From Nageia nagi (lineage: Eukaryota > Pinophyta): a DNA stretch of 64,000 nucleotides. Position numbers and translations under genes: made by a program. The notes under the pieces were generated by a model, which was not told where the DNA came from, searched no databases, and worked only from the letters and a program-made list of their open reading frames with translations. Of this stretch, positions 10,996 through 23,560 are shown in pieces (positions within the stretch are counted from its first letter, which is position 1; each line of letters opens with the position of its first letter). The DNA lies in assembly GCA_050084985.1 (NCBI GenBank), contig JBITNC010000001.1:207886001-207950000 (forward strand), written 5' to 3'.

Positions 10996-13866
10996 TTTCA
11001 ACCAAAACCCTCTTCTTGCAACTCAACCAAAACCCTTCTTTGTAACCTTCAAAACAAAAAATCCACTCAAAAGAAATGAAAACTTATAACTCTTTTAAAA
11101 AATTTTTTCAACAACATTTTCAAACCCTCTATCTCTCTCCATTCTTCACCTGCAACTTGTTTCACAAAGATATGCAACCATTCAACTTTTAACACTCAAC
11201 TTCTACCCAAACAAACTACTAATTTAGACCATAAGATGACATTTTCTAGTTATCAATCATTTATTACCATGGGAAGATACACAAAATCATAGATATTTGA
11301 ATTATACACCCTACACAAAAAAATGGGATCAAACAGAGCTACTAATCAAAAGTTATGATCAAAATAGTGAGACACCCTTCATTATCTTATTTTTCACTCT
11401 TTGATTGAGAGAAAATTAAAAACCCCTTCTTTTTTTTTACTTTTTATTATCATAAAGATATTTTATCCTTTTATTTTTTATTTTTTTATTTTTTATTTTG
11501 TCAAACTCATTACATTTTTTATTTAAATATATTACATACATTTAGTTTTCAACAATGGTCATTTTGTCAAACAATTTGCGTTCCTATGCAATTTGGAAAG
11601 GAGGCATTTTGTCAAACAATTCATAAATCTTATTAATAAAAAAAAAATAGTCAATTTTCCATATAAATTCTAGACACATTTTGTCAATCAATTCAGTACT
11701 AAAATTGAAAAAATAAGAAAAAAGAGCTATGAAGGCATTTTGAAGATCCATAACTTCTTACTGGGTACAAGGTTTAACACAAACTTTGGACCACGTATTC
11801 TCCATATAACCAACTACATTATGTCCAAATTTGAAGGTCCAAATTCTTATATTTTTCAATAATTACTTATTTCAAAATGGCATCTGATGAAGATTTGTAG
11901 ACATTTCATCAAATAGTTTGCCTATCAAGTCTAGAAAAATAGGAAAAAGTGAGTTAGGGCCACTTTTTGAAAGCTATAACTTTTTAATATGAAGATGAAT
12001 TGCAATGAAAATTGAAACACTTATTTTTGATATATTCATATACTATAAACATGAATTTCATCATTTAAATCCTCTTTAATATCTCACTATACCTCTAACA
12101 AAGTGGCCTCCAATGCTGATTTCATGAGCATTTTGTCAAACACTTCACATGCTTAGTTTTGTGCACATTAGAGATTCTCATACTTTGGGACCTCAAATCA
12201 AGATGATTCAAAAGAAAAATTTTTCCATCTAACTAATTTTTACATGTATAAAATTTGAAATTCCAAATTTGAAGACTTCAAGAGCTTGAATCAACCATCC
12301 AACTATTTTCATAATAGCCAAAATTCGTGCTTAGAACTACAAAAAAGTTATGAAGTGACATTTTGTAGCTTGCACCATTTTTGCCTAAGTTACCAATTTG
12401 ATCCAAAATTTGGACCACATATTATTGTTATATATTAATATATCTTATTTAAATTTTAACCTTTGATTCATCACCATTTTCTCATAATTTGATTTGCATG
12501 AAGCCAATTTCATAGATTTTTGACTACTCCAAAATCCATAAGAGTATATGAAATCGAACTGACATGGAATATGACCATTTCAATGCTGTACATAACTTTT
12601 TTATCATACCAAAATTTGATTGAAACCATCTATAGCTATCTTTCATCTTTCATTTGCATTTTGGCACCCTTGATAGCTTTTGGTACCTCATGACAACTTT
12701 TGGTCCTTTTGTTGTTTTTGCATTTGACAACTTTGCAAATCTTGTGAACATCATTCCTTTGACATGTGAAACCATTAAAACCATATGCACACTAATCTTT
12801 TCATATTGAAAATAGTGAATACATCACTACATCATACTTAACAATCATACATGTTAAATTTTAACTAAATATATGCTTAATTTCATAGAAGAAAATAATT
12901 TATTACCAAATCAAGTGATATATCCATACATCCAATATATTAACCAAGTAACATTTAAGATGGGTATAGTTGAGGTTATTTTCTAATTTGAAATTAGGCT
13001 TTCACTTGGATGCTGATAAGATGGAGCCTAGGTCCTACCAATCCTCAAATTGTTCATCTTGATCAATAATATACTCACACAAGGAGGAGTATTAGCTATT
13101 TTCCAAGGTTGTGATGTATGTTGGATAAGCCAAATTATTATCTTGATTAGGTTTCAAATTAACCTTTAGGTTATCAAGATAATTCCTAAATAGATATGTA
13201 GATGTATGGTATCACTACACATATGCCTATCGATCTATATGGAGTTATGTCTAAACCAATAGAGGACTTGAGAGAAATTAAGTAGTACATACTTTTTACC
13301 ATTTGGATTATTAGAATGAAGGCTCCATTCTACCTTTTTCTCACCTTGTGGCTCCCCAAATAAGTCATATTATAGAATATATGTAGGGATGTGTTTATTT
13401 TAGGGGGTGTACTTTCAATATTTATCATTTTGCAAAAAAATAAAAGTAAAATGCTTTAATATAAACTAAAAGTGCTTAAAAAATGATACATAATCTACAA
13501 AAATGAAACCTAAGAGTTCCATAGGTTTTGTTACAACCCCAAAAGAATCCCTTTACATGGGTTTATTATTTTTAAGTAATATAAAAAAATAAGAAATTCC
13601 CCCTTTTTAATTAAAAAAATAAACCTAGAAAAAAATTCCCTTTCAAAAAATCTTTCTTATTTGTAAATTTACATTCAAATAATTGCTTTAATACTAAGGA
13701 AGAACATAAAAAATTACCATATGTTAACATAGAAAAAAAAAATAATCTCAAATGTATTTATCCAATCAAATGTATATATTCATAATTATAGGCATTTATT
13801 CCTAATTACACCCTTTAATCATTTATTCAAATGCATTCGTAAGGAAAATAATAATTTAACTTAATC
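10996..13866. other. Unassigned non-coding DNA with diverged internal repeats
   Basis: I see no coding sequence on either strand. Short motifs recur: 'cattttgtcaaaca' at about 11560, 11608 and 12130, with a variant near 11680. A longer block around 'aactttggaccac' near 11785 recurs as 'aatttggaccac' near 12408. This suggests an old, diverged repeat or a retroelement untranslated region. From about 12960 the sequence is plain. The segment ends at the CTAAT duplication of element T, and it was continuous with 22151 onward before T inserted. Confidence 0.5.
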
Positions 13867-13871
13867 CTAAT
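13867..13871. repeat. Target-site duplication of T, left copy (CTAAT)
   Basis: CTAAT abuts the outer end of the T 3' LTR. An identical CTAAT lies at 22146-22150 beyond the other LTR. Confidence 0.85.
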
Positions 13872-14492
13872 TATAGTCTAAACATAATGCATGAATACTA
13901 AATCAAAGCATTATTTTTTTGCAATGTAATATTGAATCATATATCAAAAATATGACATCATTACAAATATGATAAATGAGATGCCTCTATCAAATTTTCA
14001 TCTAAATGAAATAACATAAATCATACATCAATCTTAGAAACATACCATGAGAAATAAATGTCATTAACAACTTGGGAGAAGCATCATTAACAGTCCATAA
14101 TATGCAGATCCACAAGAAGAAATTGAAATAAGTAATATAAGATCAAGGGTATAACAAATCTATGAATAGATGATGTTATGAAACACCTTTGTTGGTTGGG
14201 TTAAATGATGTTGTATGTTCTAATATTTTCTCTAGCTCTCTACCCATATTAAATTATGTTGCCTTTGATATTCTTTCATAGCAACATTTTATCATATTTG
14301 ATTCTTGGGATCATTCCATATCACATGATTTGTGGTGTCTTTATTGATATTTGATACCTCTTACATTATACATCACTCCAGTACTTTGATTACATTTCCT
14401 TGAGTATAGTTGGGCTCTTTTAATAATAAATATTCTTTGATGCTATAAAATGAATTATTTAATACAAAGAAATTTATTTTTAGGTATCTATA
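13872..14492 (-). repeat. Element T 3' LTR
   Basis: On the minus strand it begins TATAGATACCTAAAAATAAA (TG has decayed to TA) and ends in TTTAGACTATA. It aligns with 21667-22145 along most of its length. It is longer by about 140 bp because of a segment near 13980-14120 that the other copy lacks. Confidence 0.85.
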
Positions 14493-14507
14493 TTTTTCCC
14501 CTCTTTG
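14493..14507 (-). promoter_or_regulatory. Polypurine tract of element T
   Basis: The minus strand reads AAAGAGGGGAAAAA directly before the 3' LTR. It closely resembles the tract of element F. Confidence 0.75.
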
Positions 14508-15477
14508 GAAGTGTGATTGAAGAGATGAGATTACATATCCAAAGAATAAGTATAAAAGAAATTTTTTAAAATATTTGAACTCTTTATCCAACATTACCAT
14601 TTGATGATGAGGGTTCTTTTCTACCCCCTTTTGACTTGGTTTCCCAAGGAAATCTCCTTGAGTGGTGCAACTAAGATAAAACCTAAAGAATTGTATCTTT
14701 TTTTCCCTTATGTTTTCCAAATATGAATCTGAATGCTACTTTTGTTTTTGATATTCTAGAGTTTTATGTTCTAGTTTCCATGCCTTAATATAGAGGTGGT
14801 CTATTGATTTTAGCTCTTAATTATTTGATATGGATGCTACTGATAGCATGAAAATAGTTTGGAATACCATTAACAATGTGAGTTATGCTTCAATTACTTT
14901 CCTTCTTTTGATGTAGGTAACTATAAAAAGTATTAGACATACCCTACATAAAAATATTTTATATATACAATGAATTGCATATCCATTAATGATGAGTCAA
15001 TATCAGTAGTATACTTATGATTACATCACCAATTTATCTTTTAGGTAAGTCAAATCTCACTAACCATAACAATGGTTATCAATGGTCATATATTTTATGT
15101 CTATTACCTTAAGAAATTATGGTTGTTATGGATTAAATCAAAACCACATGGATACATAAAAAGTTGTGTAATCCATTGAGGATGAATCAATTTCAACATC
15201 TTTCTCATGAATGCATAATCTGTTTAACTTTTGAGTGAACTCTCACAAGCCATATTGATGACCATTGATGACCTAGCATTTTTATGTCCATGGTCTATAG
15301 ATATTATACTATCCTTTTATTTTATTATATATATATGCTGATAAAAATATACAAATAGTAATGCAAATTGTTAATAGTGTTGTAATAGTCAAATAAATTA
15401 CAAAATAAAAATAGAGCATAAAGTACATGTACCTTACATAAAATATTCATTATTTTGCTAGGTATGAATCCATTATC
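14508..15477 (-). other. 3' untranslated region of element T
   Basis: There is about 1 kb between integrase and polypurine tract with no recognisable domain. A 115-codon minus-strand open frame (14373-14720) runs through the polypurine tract into the LTR and has no family signature, so I do not call it a gene. A block near 14985-15120 (dilute matches such as 'ccattaatgatgagtcaat') recurs near 15175-15290, a weak internal duplication. Confidence 0.5.
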
Positions 15478-16900
15478 TTATGCAAAGAATAATTTAAGTT
15501 GCATATCATTAAAGGTTTTTGGTTCTTCTCTACTATACATGTATGATAACCTATAAGCTCCAGATCTTGTTACCCCAATGAAAATAAATGGACCTAAACA
15601 ATTTGGTTCAAACTTTCTTTTCACTTCATTATTTGCATCTATTTTATTAATGTTCTCTTTCAAAACCAAATATCTTATTTTGAACTCCTTTGGTTTGATT
15701 TTCTTGCTAATTACACTCTTTAGTTTTACGTGATATGCCTTAATTCCCCTTATTCTCTTCTAATCAAATATTTCTAACTATTGTAGTCTCACCTTTCTTA
15801 CTTCTTTATCTAATATGTCTCCTTGTAATGAGATTCTTAAAGATGGTATATCCTACTCTAATGGTACAATAGCCACATCTCCATAAACTAATGAAAATGA
15901 TGTTACCCCAATGGCTATTCTAATACTTTTTCTATATGCCCAAAGTGCATAAGTTAATTATTCATATCAATCTGCTTTATATCTATCCTATATTTTTTTC
16001 CAAAATACTCTTTATAATTTTATTTTATGCTTCATCTTGACCATTATCTTTAGTATAATATAATAAAGAAAATGTTTGAGTAATATGAAACTTTTTGCAA
16101 AATGCTTTCATATCCTTACCTTTGAAATTTGACCTATTATTCATGATCAATCTTTGTGGCACTCCAAACCTTGTGATGATATTTTCAACCAAGAAAGAAA
16201 TGATTTTATCTTTTGTTATTAATTTCATTGGAATAGATTCAATCTACTTTTTTGTAAATTCTATAGCTATGATGATGAACTTGTGATCTTCCCTTGAATG
16301 TGGATTAATAAGCCCAATCATTTCTATGCCCCAAGTTGCAAATGACCATGGTGAAACTATAGAGTTCAACTCTTGAGTTGGTTATTTTTCTAAATTTGAA
16401 TATTTTTGACATTGCAAACAACTCTTAACATGATTCTTGTAATTCTAATTTCTCCTCCATTATAGGCCAATAGTAAACAATTCATAAAAGCTTGGTGTAT
16501 AATGCTTTTGTAAAGAAGTTCCCTCCACATAACCCATCATGTGTTTATTCTAATGTTGTTGTTATTTCATGTTATGTTAGAAATCTCAAAGAGCTCCATA
16601 AAATGACCTTTTATACAAAACTTAACCAATAGTCACATAATTGATATCATTCCTCTTTATTCTAACTCTTTCATTTCTATCATAATAATTTGGAATTGTT
16701 TGAGCTTTCAAATAATTGTAAATATCAACATACCATTGTTGAAGATCATCTTTTATATAAATAAGGCATGCATGTACTTCATATAGATGATCAAGGTAAG
16801 AATCTATACTAATGTTTGTAATCTTGAGGATAGTTTCTTCATATTGTATCTCAATTGGTGCTAATGAAGTTGCACTTTCCATTCCATTTGCATACCTATT
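15478..16900 (-). pseudogene. Element T integrase, catalytic residues substituted
   Basis: From high to low coordinates the minus strand shows the zinc-binding lead-in with YFELFTIG-like and CLQCQKYSN motifs, then the core: WGIEMIGLINP, FLVENIITRFGVPQRLIMNN, then NGQDEA-NKII. The first catalytic aspartate (WGIDMIG) is Glu, the second (TDNG) is Asn, and the glutamate is kept. The C-terminal end at 15669-15478 reads KRKFEPNCLGPFIFIGVTRSG, AYRLS and NDMQLKLFFA, the standard post-core domain. Several stops also interrupt it. Confidence 0.9.
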
Positions 16901-17058
16901 GTTAGCCCTTGGAATATTCTAAATATTGTACCTATCAAACTCATCAATCAATTCAGTAACCAATATCTTGTATGGTTTTAATTTTTTATATTTTATAATA
17001 TATGTATCATTGAATTGATTTACAACAAGTTGTGAATCACCATATACTTCCAAATCCT

Positions 17059-17517
17059 TTATTTTAGAGCTATATTTTTTTTCAAACCTAAAATCAAAGC
17101 TTCATATTTTGCCATGTTGTTAGTGCATTCAAACCAAAGTTTATATGTCATAAGGATTAACTTATTAGAAGGTGAGATTAGAACAATACTTGCACCTTCC
17201 TCATAAGTAAATTTTGATCTATCAAAATATAATGTCCAAGTTGTAGGCTCATCCTCCATGTAGCAAATGAGCTCATCTAGAATAGCCATCTCTTCACCAT
17301 CATGTTGCTGATAACATTTGGAGAATTTTGCACATTGTTGATAGCATGAATTCTCACCATATTCATTTGAAAATTCTTCATGTCCCATTGTACCATCATT
17401 TTGGGGAAATTTTTCTATCAAATCTATAGTTTCATATCCTTTCATAGACTTTTGCTTCACTACATTGATATCAAACTCTTGCATCAACATCAACCACTTA
17501 GCTAGCCTTCCTAACAA
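17059..17517 (-). pseudogene. Second RNase H of element T (Tat type)
   Basis: A 152-codon open stretch contains WTLYFDRSKFTYEEGASIVL, ISPSNKLILMTYKLWFECTN and NMAKYEALILGL. This is the archaeal-type RNase H found just before integrase in Tat-lineage elements. The N-terminal part reads LGRLAKWLMLMQEFDINVV, the usual end of the first RNase H. The catalytic aspartate in YFD and the E in YEAL are present. This is one of the better-preserved parts of T. It is still only a fragment of a broken polyprotein. Confidence 0.9.
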
Positions 17518-17559
17518 ATGCTACTATGCTATAATATATATCAATGGATTAAATAGGCT

Positions 17560-18720
17560 AATAACATATGTAGTGAAATATAATAAGATAATTCATTAGT
17601 TTTTTAATACCAAAAATAATACCAAATCAAATTTTTTTGATATAGGTATATCTTGTTTCATGATCTATGAGAGTTTTTTTAAGATAGTATATTGCTATTT
17701 CTTTATTTTCATCATGTTTTTGATACAACATTGCCCCCAAGGTATCTAATATGGATTATATATGGATTATATATAAATATATTCTTCTTTTTCAAAATAT
17801 ATAGGCACTAAAATAGGAGGATTTAGCAAATACTATTTTATATCTTAAAATATTTTTTTACACTTATCATCCCATACAAACCTGAAATCCTTTTCCAATA
17901 AATGAGTAAATGGCCTACACTTATTCCCAAGTTGAGAAATGAACCTTCTTATTGAATTTATCTTCCCTTGAATACTTCTTAATTGCTTGAGGTTTTTTGG
18001 ATTTGGTATACTAACTTTGCTTTTACCTTCTTAGGATCCACCTTAATATCCCTTTTTAAGACTATGAAAATAATTAATTTTCTTAAAGTAACACCAAAAG
18101 CACACTTTTGAGGTTTTAATATAAGTTATGCCTTTTGAGAATGGCAATTTTTAAAGGATATCCAAATGATCTTGGTTGTGCTTTGATTTGACCAAGATAT
18201 CATCAACATATACCTCTAATGATTGATGAATATGCTCATAGAACATAGACACCATAGGTCTTTAATATTAGCACCTACATTTTTCAATCCAAATGACATA
18301 ATCTTCCATTAAAAATTTTCCCAAGGTGTAGTAAAATAATTCTAATGTTAATCAACCATATTGATTAAAATTTGATTATATCCTAAAAATCTACCCATAA
18401 AAGACAAAGTATAATGACCAGTAATACTATCCATAATCATATCAATATTTGGCAATGAAAAATCATCTTTTAAAAATATATTATTGATATCATGAAAATT
18501 AGTACAAAATCTTATTTCTCTAGTAGGTTTAGTAATAGGAACAATGTTATCCATTCATTCTAAATAATCTATTGGTTTAATGAACCTAACATTCAAATAT
18601 TTTCAATTTCTTTTTTGACTAACAATGCCTTAGAGAGATGCATATTTCTTGGTTTCTATTTAATAGGCTTAGCTAATTCCTTAAGTGGTAAATTATGCAT
18701 AACAAAATAAGTATCTAAAC
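17560..18720 (-). pseudogene. Element T reverse transcriptase and first RNase H
   Basis: At 18554-18348 the minus strand reads NIVPITKPTREIRFCTNFHD, then INNIFLKDDFSLPNIDMIMD and LSFMGRFLGYNQI, the reverse transcriptase fingers and palm. The catalytic motif EVYVDDILVKSK is intact at about 18180-18215. Below it are CAFGVTLRK and the thumb, then a poorly preserved RNase H to about 17560. Stops and at least two frame changes break the region. Confidence 0.85.
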
Positions 18721-19849
18721 TAGGTACATCAGTATAAAATCATGCAAAATTATTATGATGTTCAATAAACTTATTTTTGTACCTTTCTTACTAAGGTGTT
18801 GGGAAGGAAGCTTCAACCTTTATCAACCTCTCTTCATCACTTGTTCTAGTGTTGAAATATACTAATCATTCAATAAGGAATGCTAATTCATTCTTTTTAT
18901 ATAGTAATGAAGGTAACTCTTTCAATCCCTTAATATCAAATTTATCATCATTTTCTTATTAGACTTGAAATACTTCATTAAAATTTATCTCTTATCCAAG
19001 ATATCCATACTCACTAAGAATGTCGCTTATTTTTCATTTGATTTAGGAAACTCTAAATGTGCCCCCATGTATTCTAAAATATCATCATTAGTATTAAATC
19101 AATCAAATTCAAGTGGTATAGTATCATCAAGCCATAAATATTCATCAATATCATTAGAAAGCTCAATTATATTACATTATTTGACAAACTTGATTGATCA
19201 CATAGTGTGTTTTGTATTTTGATCACTACCCAATCCATTCTTACTTTTGTAAGCTCCTAAAATAGTAGGAAAAGAAGACATACCCTATTCCAATTTGTCT
19301 AAACCCCCTCCTTTATACTTGTAATGCTTTGTCATATATTTAAGTACAAAGGGAGATTAAATTTTTTTACCCATTATGTTCATCATCTGATTGTTCATTG
19401 AGGTAAATAGATTAGGAGATATTATTTCTATAAAGTAAGAACCACTATCTTCTTAATTATTTTTACACCATTGATAGTATGTATATAGTATTGAACACTA
19501 TTGATAGCCCTCAATACTAAATATTTTTTACCATACCAAAAATTTTATGAACATTAACAAATCAAAATTCTCAATTATATACATTCTCATTCCTATATAT
19601 GAAATCTAAATCTATTTTTACCATTATTGAGCTTACTTTCAAAGGTTCAATTTCATATCTAGGACAAGTCATTATGAATTCCTCCATTTTTGTTGCATTG
19701 CTTAAGACATACATTTTTGGATCACTATTATTGTATGTACCTCATCTTGATATTCAAATTTTAACCTTCCATGTACTATTGATTGTATTGCATCGATATC
19801 ATGAAGCTAAGGTCTTCCTAACAATAGGTTATAAGATAATTTTGAATCC

Positions 19850-20060
19850 GCAACTTGAAACTAAGTTTCAACTTTTCTAACCCTTATTATGAACAAAATT
19901 GTAGCTATTCTAAGTGACATTTTTGATGACCTATAATATGATCTAATTCAAAATATGTCTTCTTTTAAATGAGATATATTTACACCTTTCTCTTAAAGTT
20001 ATATAAAAAATTAATGAGAACATAGATTAATAGTTGATCCATTGTCTACCATTGTTGTTT
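19850..20060 (-). pseudogene. Element T protease
   Basis: The minus strand near 20055-20010 reads TTMVDNGSTINLCSH. This is the active-site loop of a Tat-type retropepsin with D-N-G in place of D-S/T-G. Flanking frames are broken. The placement between gag and reverse transcriptase agrees. Confidence 0.65.
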
Positions 20061-20099
20061 TTATTTCCCATACTTATATCATAGGTGTGATGTACAAGG

Positions 20100-21340
20100 C
20101 TAGACATTCAACAAGAATTACTTTCTAAGTTTTTTAAACCTATAAAATGAAATTCCATTCCTTAATAGACTTAAGTTTTTTCTAAAAATAGATTTCTAAG
20201 AATAGTTTCTTTTTTAAACAAAGTATACAATATCTCTAAATACATTTTAGATGTAGATATGAGATCATACAAACTAATTTTAGGAGGAGTAGTTTTCAAT
20301 TTCTCAATCATGCTATAAGCTTTAGGATCAGGTGGGACATTTATTTGTCTAGTAGTAACTAGATTTTGAATATTCCTTATATTCCCCCTTCTTAATGCAA
20401 CATAAATATATTTATCCACTAAAAATATGTTTACTACAATATCTAGATTTGAAGCATTTTAATTAATTTCATATTTCTCTTGTGCAATAAGGTATAAAAT
20501 CATAACTTCTAATGGTTTACAAAAAATTGTACAATGATTGATTCTTTGATGATAAGCATAATAAGTATTAGAATTTCCTATTGAAATACTATCATATTCT
20601 TCTTTTTTATCTAATGGTTATAATAAACCCTTCTTAATCAAATCTCTTACAATAAGCTTTGGCTAAATTGGAAATGAATACCTTCTATATTTTGTTATGG
20701 TTGATCTTAGTAATGTAGGGTAGGTATAGTTGTAGGTGCATTAGTCATATTTATTATGTTTTCCTCCTTCTTAGTGTATGCTTTGCAATTTTCCTTATTG
20801 TAAGGAGTATGTGTATACTTGAGATATCCTAACTCAAAAAATATTTTTTATTTTTGTACTAATTCTTTTACAAATACCCCAAATCTAATACCTTTCTCAA
20901 TTAGAGCATGCAAATTAATAATTAGAAAAATAGAATCTTATACCATAAATTTCATTCTCATCCAACTTGCTATGAATATATTACTATACCTTTTTTAATG
21001 TTTGAATACACTTATCTAGGGTTTTATTACTTCCTTAGTGTAGAACACATAGTTTTGTAATGGTTCCTTGCTCTTTGATATTATGCTTGTATTGATTTAT
21101 GAGTAGTTGTATTAATGAATAGAATGAATCTATGGATCCTACTAAAAATTTGTATAACTATTGGTTGGTTTAACCTTTCAAACTCCTTGGAAATTTTTTT
21201 ACCATCAACGTATCCTTTGATCTAAGTTTCAGCAAGCACTTCTCTTGAAAGGTAATAAGATGTTGCTTTGGATCTTGATTGCCACTAAACATCTTCAATT
21301 TGGGTGCCTTTTTATCAGGTGGTAGGGGATAATTATGGAT
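20100..21340 (-). pseudogene. Element T gag
   Basis: The minus strand from about 21325 reads PDKKAPKLKMFSGNQDPKQH, LITFQEKC, VKKFPRSLKG and a GSIDSFYSLIQLLINQY block, which matches the retrotransposon gag core. A degenerate zinc-binding YYAYHQRINHCTIFCKPLE motif lies near 20540. The open frame at 20419-20171 (VDKYIYVALRRGN, then PPDPKAYSMIEKLKTTPPKI) belongs to the gag-protease linker. The 5' leader runs from 21341 to 21666. Within it, minus-strand CTATCAGAGAG near 21618-21635 resembles the initiator-methionine primer site, but lies about 30 nt from the LTR. Confidence 0.8.
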
Positions 21341-21666
21341 ATCATCTGAAAAGGATGTGATGAAGAAACCATCATAATCTCTTTTTTTTTGGTATCTTTT
21401 ACTATTCTCAATATTAGTTACCCTTATAGCTAAGTTTGGATCTATAGTTGACTATAAATTACTACCTAAACTCTAGATTGCAACCACTTGCTTGGATAAG
21501 TCTTGCATCATTTTTACCAAGTTCATTATAATTTACTCCATTTTGTACATCGATAATAATGTTAAAATAGTTTATGCATGTTGTTAAAATCATTAATTAT
21601 TCATAAACATCTTATGAGATCTCTCTGATAGGGCAAGATGAATTGAAACAATCAAGTTCATCAAAA

Positions 21667-22145
21667 TGTAGTCTAAAAATAATGCTTGAATTCTAAATCA
21701 AAGCACTCTTTGTATCCAATGTAATATTGGAGCATATATTAGAAATATAAAATCATTACGAACATGAAACACCTAAAATGCACAAATTAAAATGAAGGGT
21801 GTAACAAATATATGAATAGGTGGTGTTATGAAACACCTTTGTTGGTTGGATCAAATGATGTTACATGTTCTAATTTTTTATCTAGGTTTCTACCCATATC
21901 CAATTATGTTGGCTTTAATATTCTTTTATAACAACATTTTTTCATCCTCTTTGATTCTTGAGATCATTACATATCACATGGTTTGTGGTATCTTTCTTGA
22001 TATTTGACACCTCTTACATTATACATTGGTCCATTACATTTATTACATTGCCTTGGGTATAGTTTGGTTCTTTTTATAATAAATATTCTTTTATGTCATA
22101 AAATGAATTATTTAATACGAAGAAATTCATTTTTAGGAATATACA
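21667..22145 (-). repeat. Element T 5' LTR
   Basis: On the minus strand it begins TGTATATTCCTAAAAATGAA and ends in TTTAGACTACA, so the TG...CA ends are intact. Long blocks match the 3' LTR, including 'ccaaccaacaaaggtgtttc' and 'gctttgattta'. Confidence 0.9.
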
Positions 22146-22150
22146 CTAAT
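22146..22150. repeat. Target-site duplication of T, right copy (CTAAT)
   Basis: This is identical to 13867-13871 and abuts the LTR start. Confidence 0.85.
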
Positions 22151-23560
22151 TTTAAGTAAAAGTAATGCATTCATGGTTGGAAAAATTCCTCTTAAATAAA
22201 AATGCATTCATAGGAAAATAAATCCCTCCCATTTTACTTAAAATAAATGCCTCTTGAAAAAATTATTCCTCCCCTTTAAAATTAGTAACAAATTATGCCC
22301 ATACCTCATAAGTTTACTCTTCTTATATACATTAATAATGAGCCCATACAAAACAATTGAGTCATACCTTAAAAATTTAGGCCACACCTTAACAAGAATA
22401 AAAAATATTAAGTACATACCCTTTTTTTATTTTAAAAAATATTGAGCCCATTCCTTTAAAAATTAGCCCATACCTAAAATATTTAGTCCATACTTTAAAA
22501 ACTTTAGCTAAATTAAATTTGGGAAAATGTAGGATAGGCAAAAAATATTTAGGAATAGTTGGGGAATGCATAGAATAGATTCTTACAGGGTGTGAAATGG
22601 CCATATTAAAAAGGAGCATATGGTTTAAAATGCAGAGTTGTGGATATTTATGTGATGGATTTCTATGCCTTCTTCTATTTCTCCCATTGTGGTATAGGTA
22701 GAAATAATATTGGAAAAGAGTTTTATAGAGTTGAAAGGGGACCATGAGGGTTGCATCTTTGCAAGACACAAGCCACCTAACTATGGATGCTTGACCATAA
22801 TGATTATGAGCCTTCCAACTAGGAGGGGACCATAAGCCACCTTTTGATAATAGCTATGGTTCACCCTCTAGTGATGGTTGTGAGCCACCACTATTGGTGG
22901 CTAGGGTTGGGGGAGGGGCATGTGCCCTAGCTATCCACATGTCCTCCCCCCTTGTTCTAAATTTTTTTAAATGTAAAGTTTTTTTTCTTAAAATAATAGT
23001 GTATTTAATAATTTTTTTTACACAAGAAAAAAACTTTAGAAAAATTTCATGTCAATACAACTTGATTCTATAGTGAGGACTTGTTTATTTTTACAATTAA
23101 AAACTTTATTTTTTATTTTATAATATAAAGTTATTTTTTATATATATTTTTAAAAATAATTTTTATTATGTTTTATGTGTAAATAAAAACATGCAAAAAA
23201 AATAATTTACAAATTTTTTCAATGCACTAAAAAAATGTAAATATGCTATCATAATTGTAAGATATTATTGCTCACAAATTAAATTTTTCTACAAAAATTA
23301 TAATTACTAATGTAAAATTTATTAGTATGAAAACATTTTATAAGAATAATATATTATTTATTTTAAGTAAATTTTTCTAAAAAATGAACTAACATACTAT
23401 GCAAAATGTTAGTATCAAAATAAAATTTGAAAAGAAAATCAAGAGAGTAGGAGGTCGTACCTTCATAAGCATCTTTACCTCACCAAATAAAAATGGAAGG
23501 AGTGGAATGATCCTTCAAAGTAATGTTTAAGATGAATCCTCCAAGTATATCTCTATATAT
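22151..23560. other. Unassigned DNA between elements T and E
   Basis: A 126-codon minus-strand open frame (22389-22769) has no family signature and probably arises by chance. Short phrases such as 'gagccacc' and 'gcccatacc' recur at 22300-22930, but no clear tandem unit is present. From about 22950 the DNA is almost pure A+T. At the right edge, directly beside E, the minus strand reads ATATAGAGAT, which could be the remainder of a copia primer site cut by E. Confidence 0.45.

Larger units (their letters stand above)
13872..22145 (-). mobile_element. Element T: full-length Tat-like Ty3/gypsy retrotransposon
   Basis: Two LTRs in direct orientation (13872-14492 and 21667-22145), a perfect 5-bp target duplication and a polypurine tract beside the 3' LTR define an 8.3-kb element on the minus strand. 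The order is gag, protease, reverse transcriptase with RNase H, a second RNase H of the WTLYFD-S type, then integrase. The extra RNase H before integrase is characteristic of the Tat/Ogre lineage. All domains carry stops, and LTR divergence is high (about a fifth of positions by eye), so the insertion is old. Confidence 0.85.

Noticed and set aside
14373-14720. 115-codon minus-strand frame at the end of element T
   Set aside because: It crosses the polypurine tract into the LTR and has no known motif. It is most likely a chance open frame.
22389-22769. 126-codon minus-strand frame between T and E
   Set aside because: There is no recognisable motif, no second copy in the window, and the composition fits AT-rich non-coding DNA.
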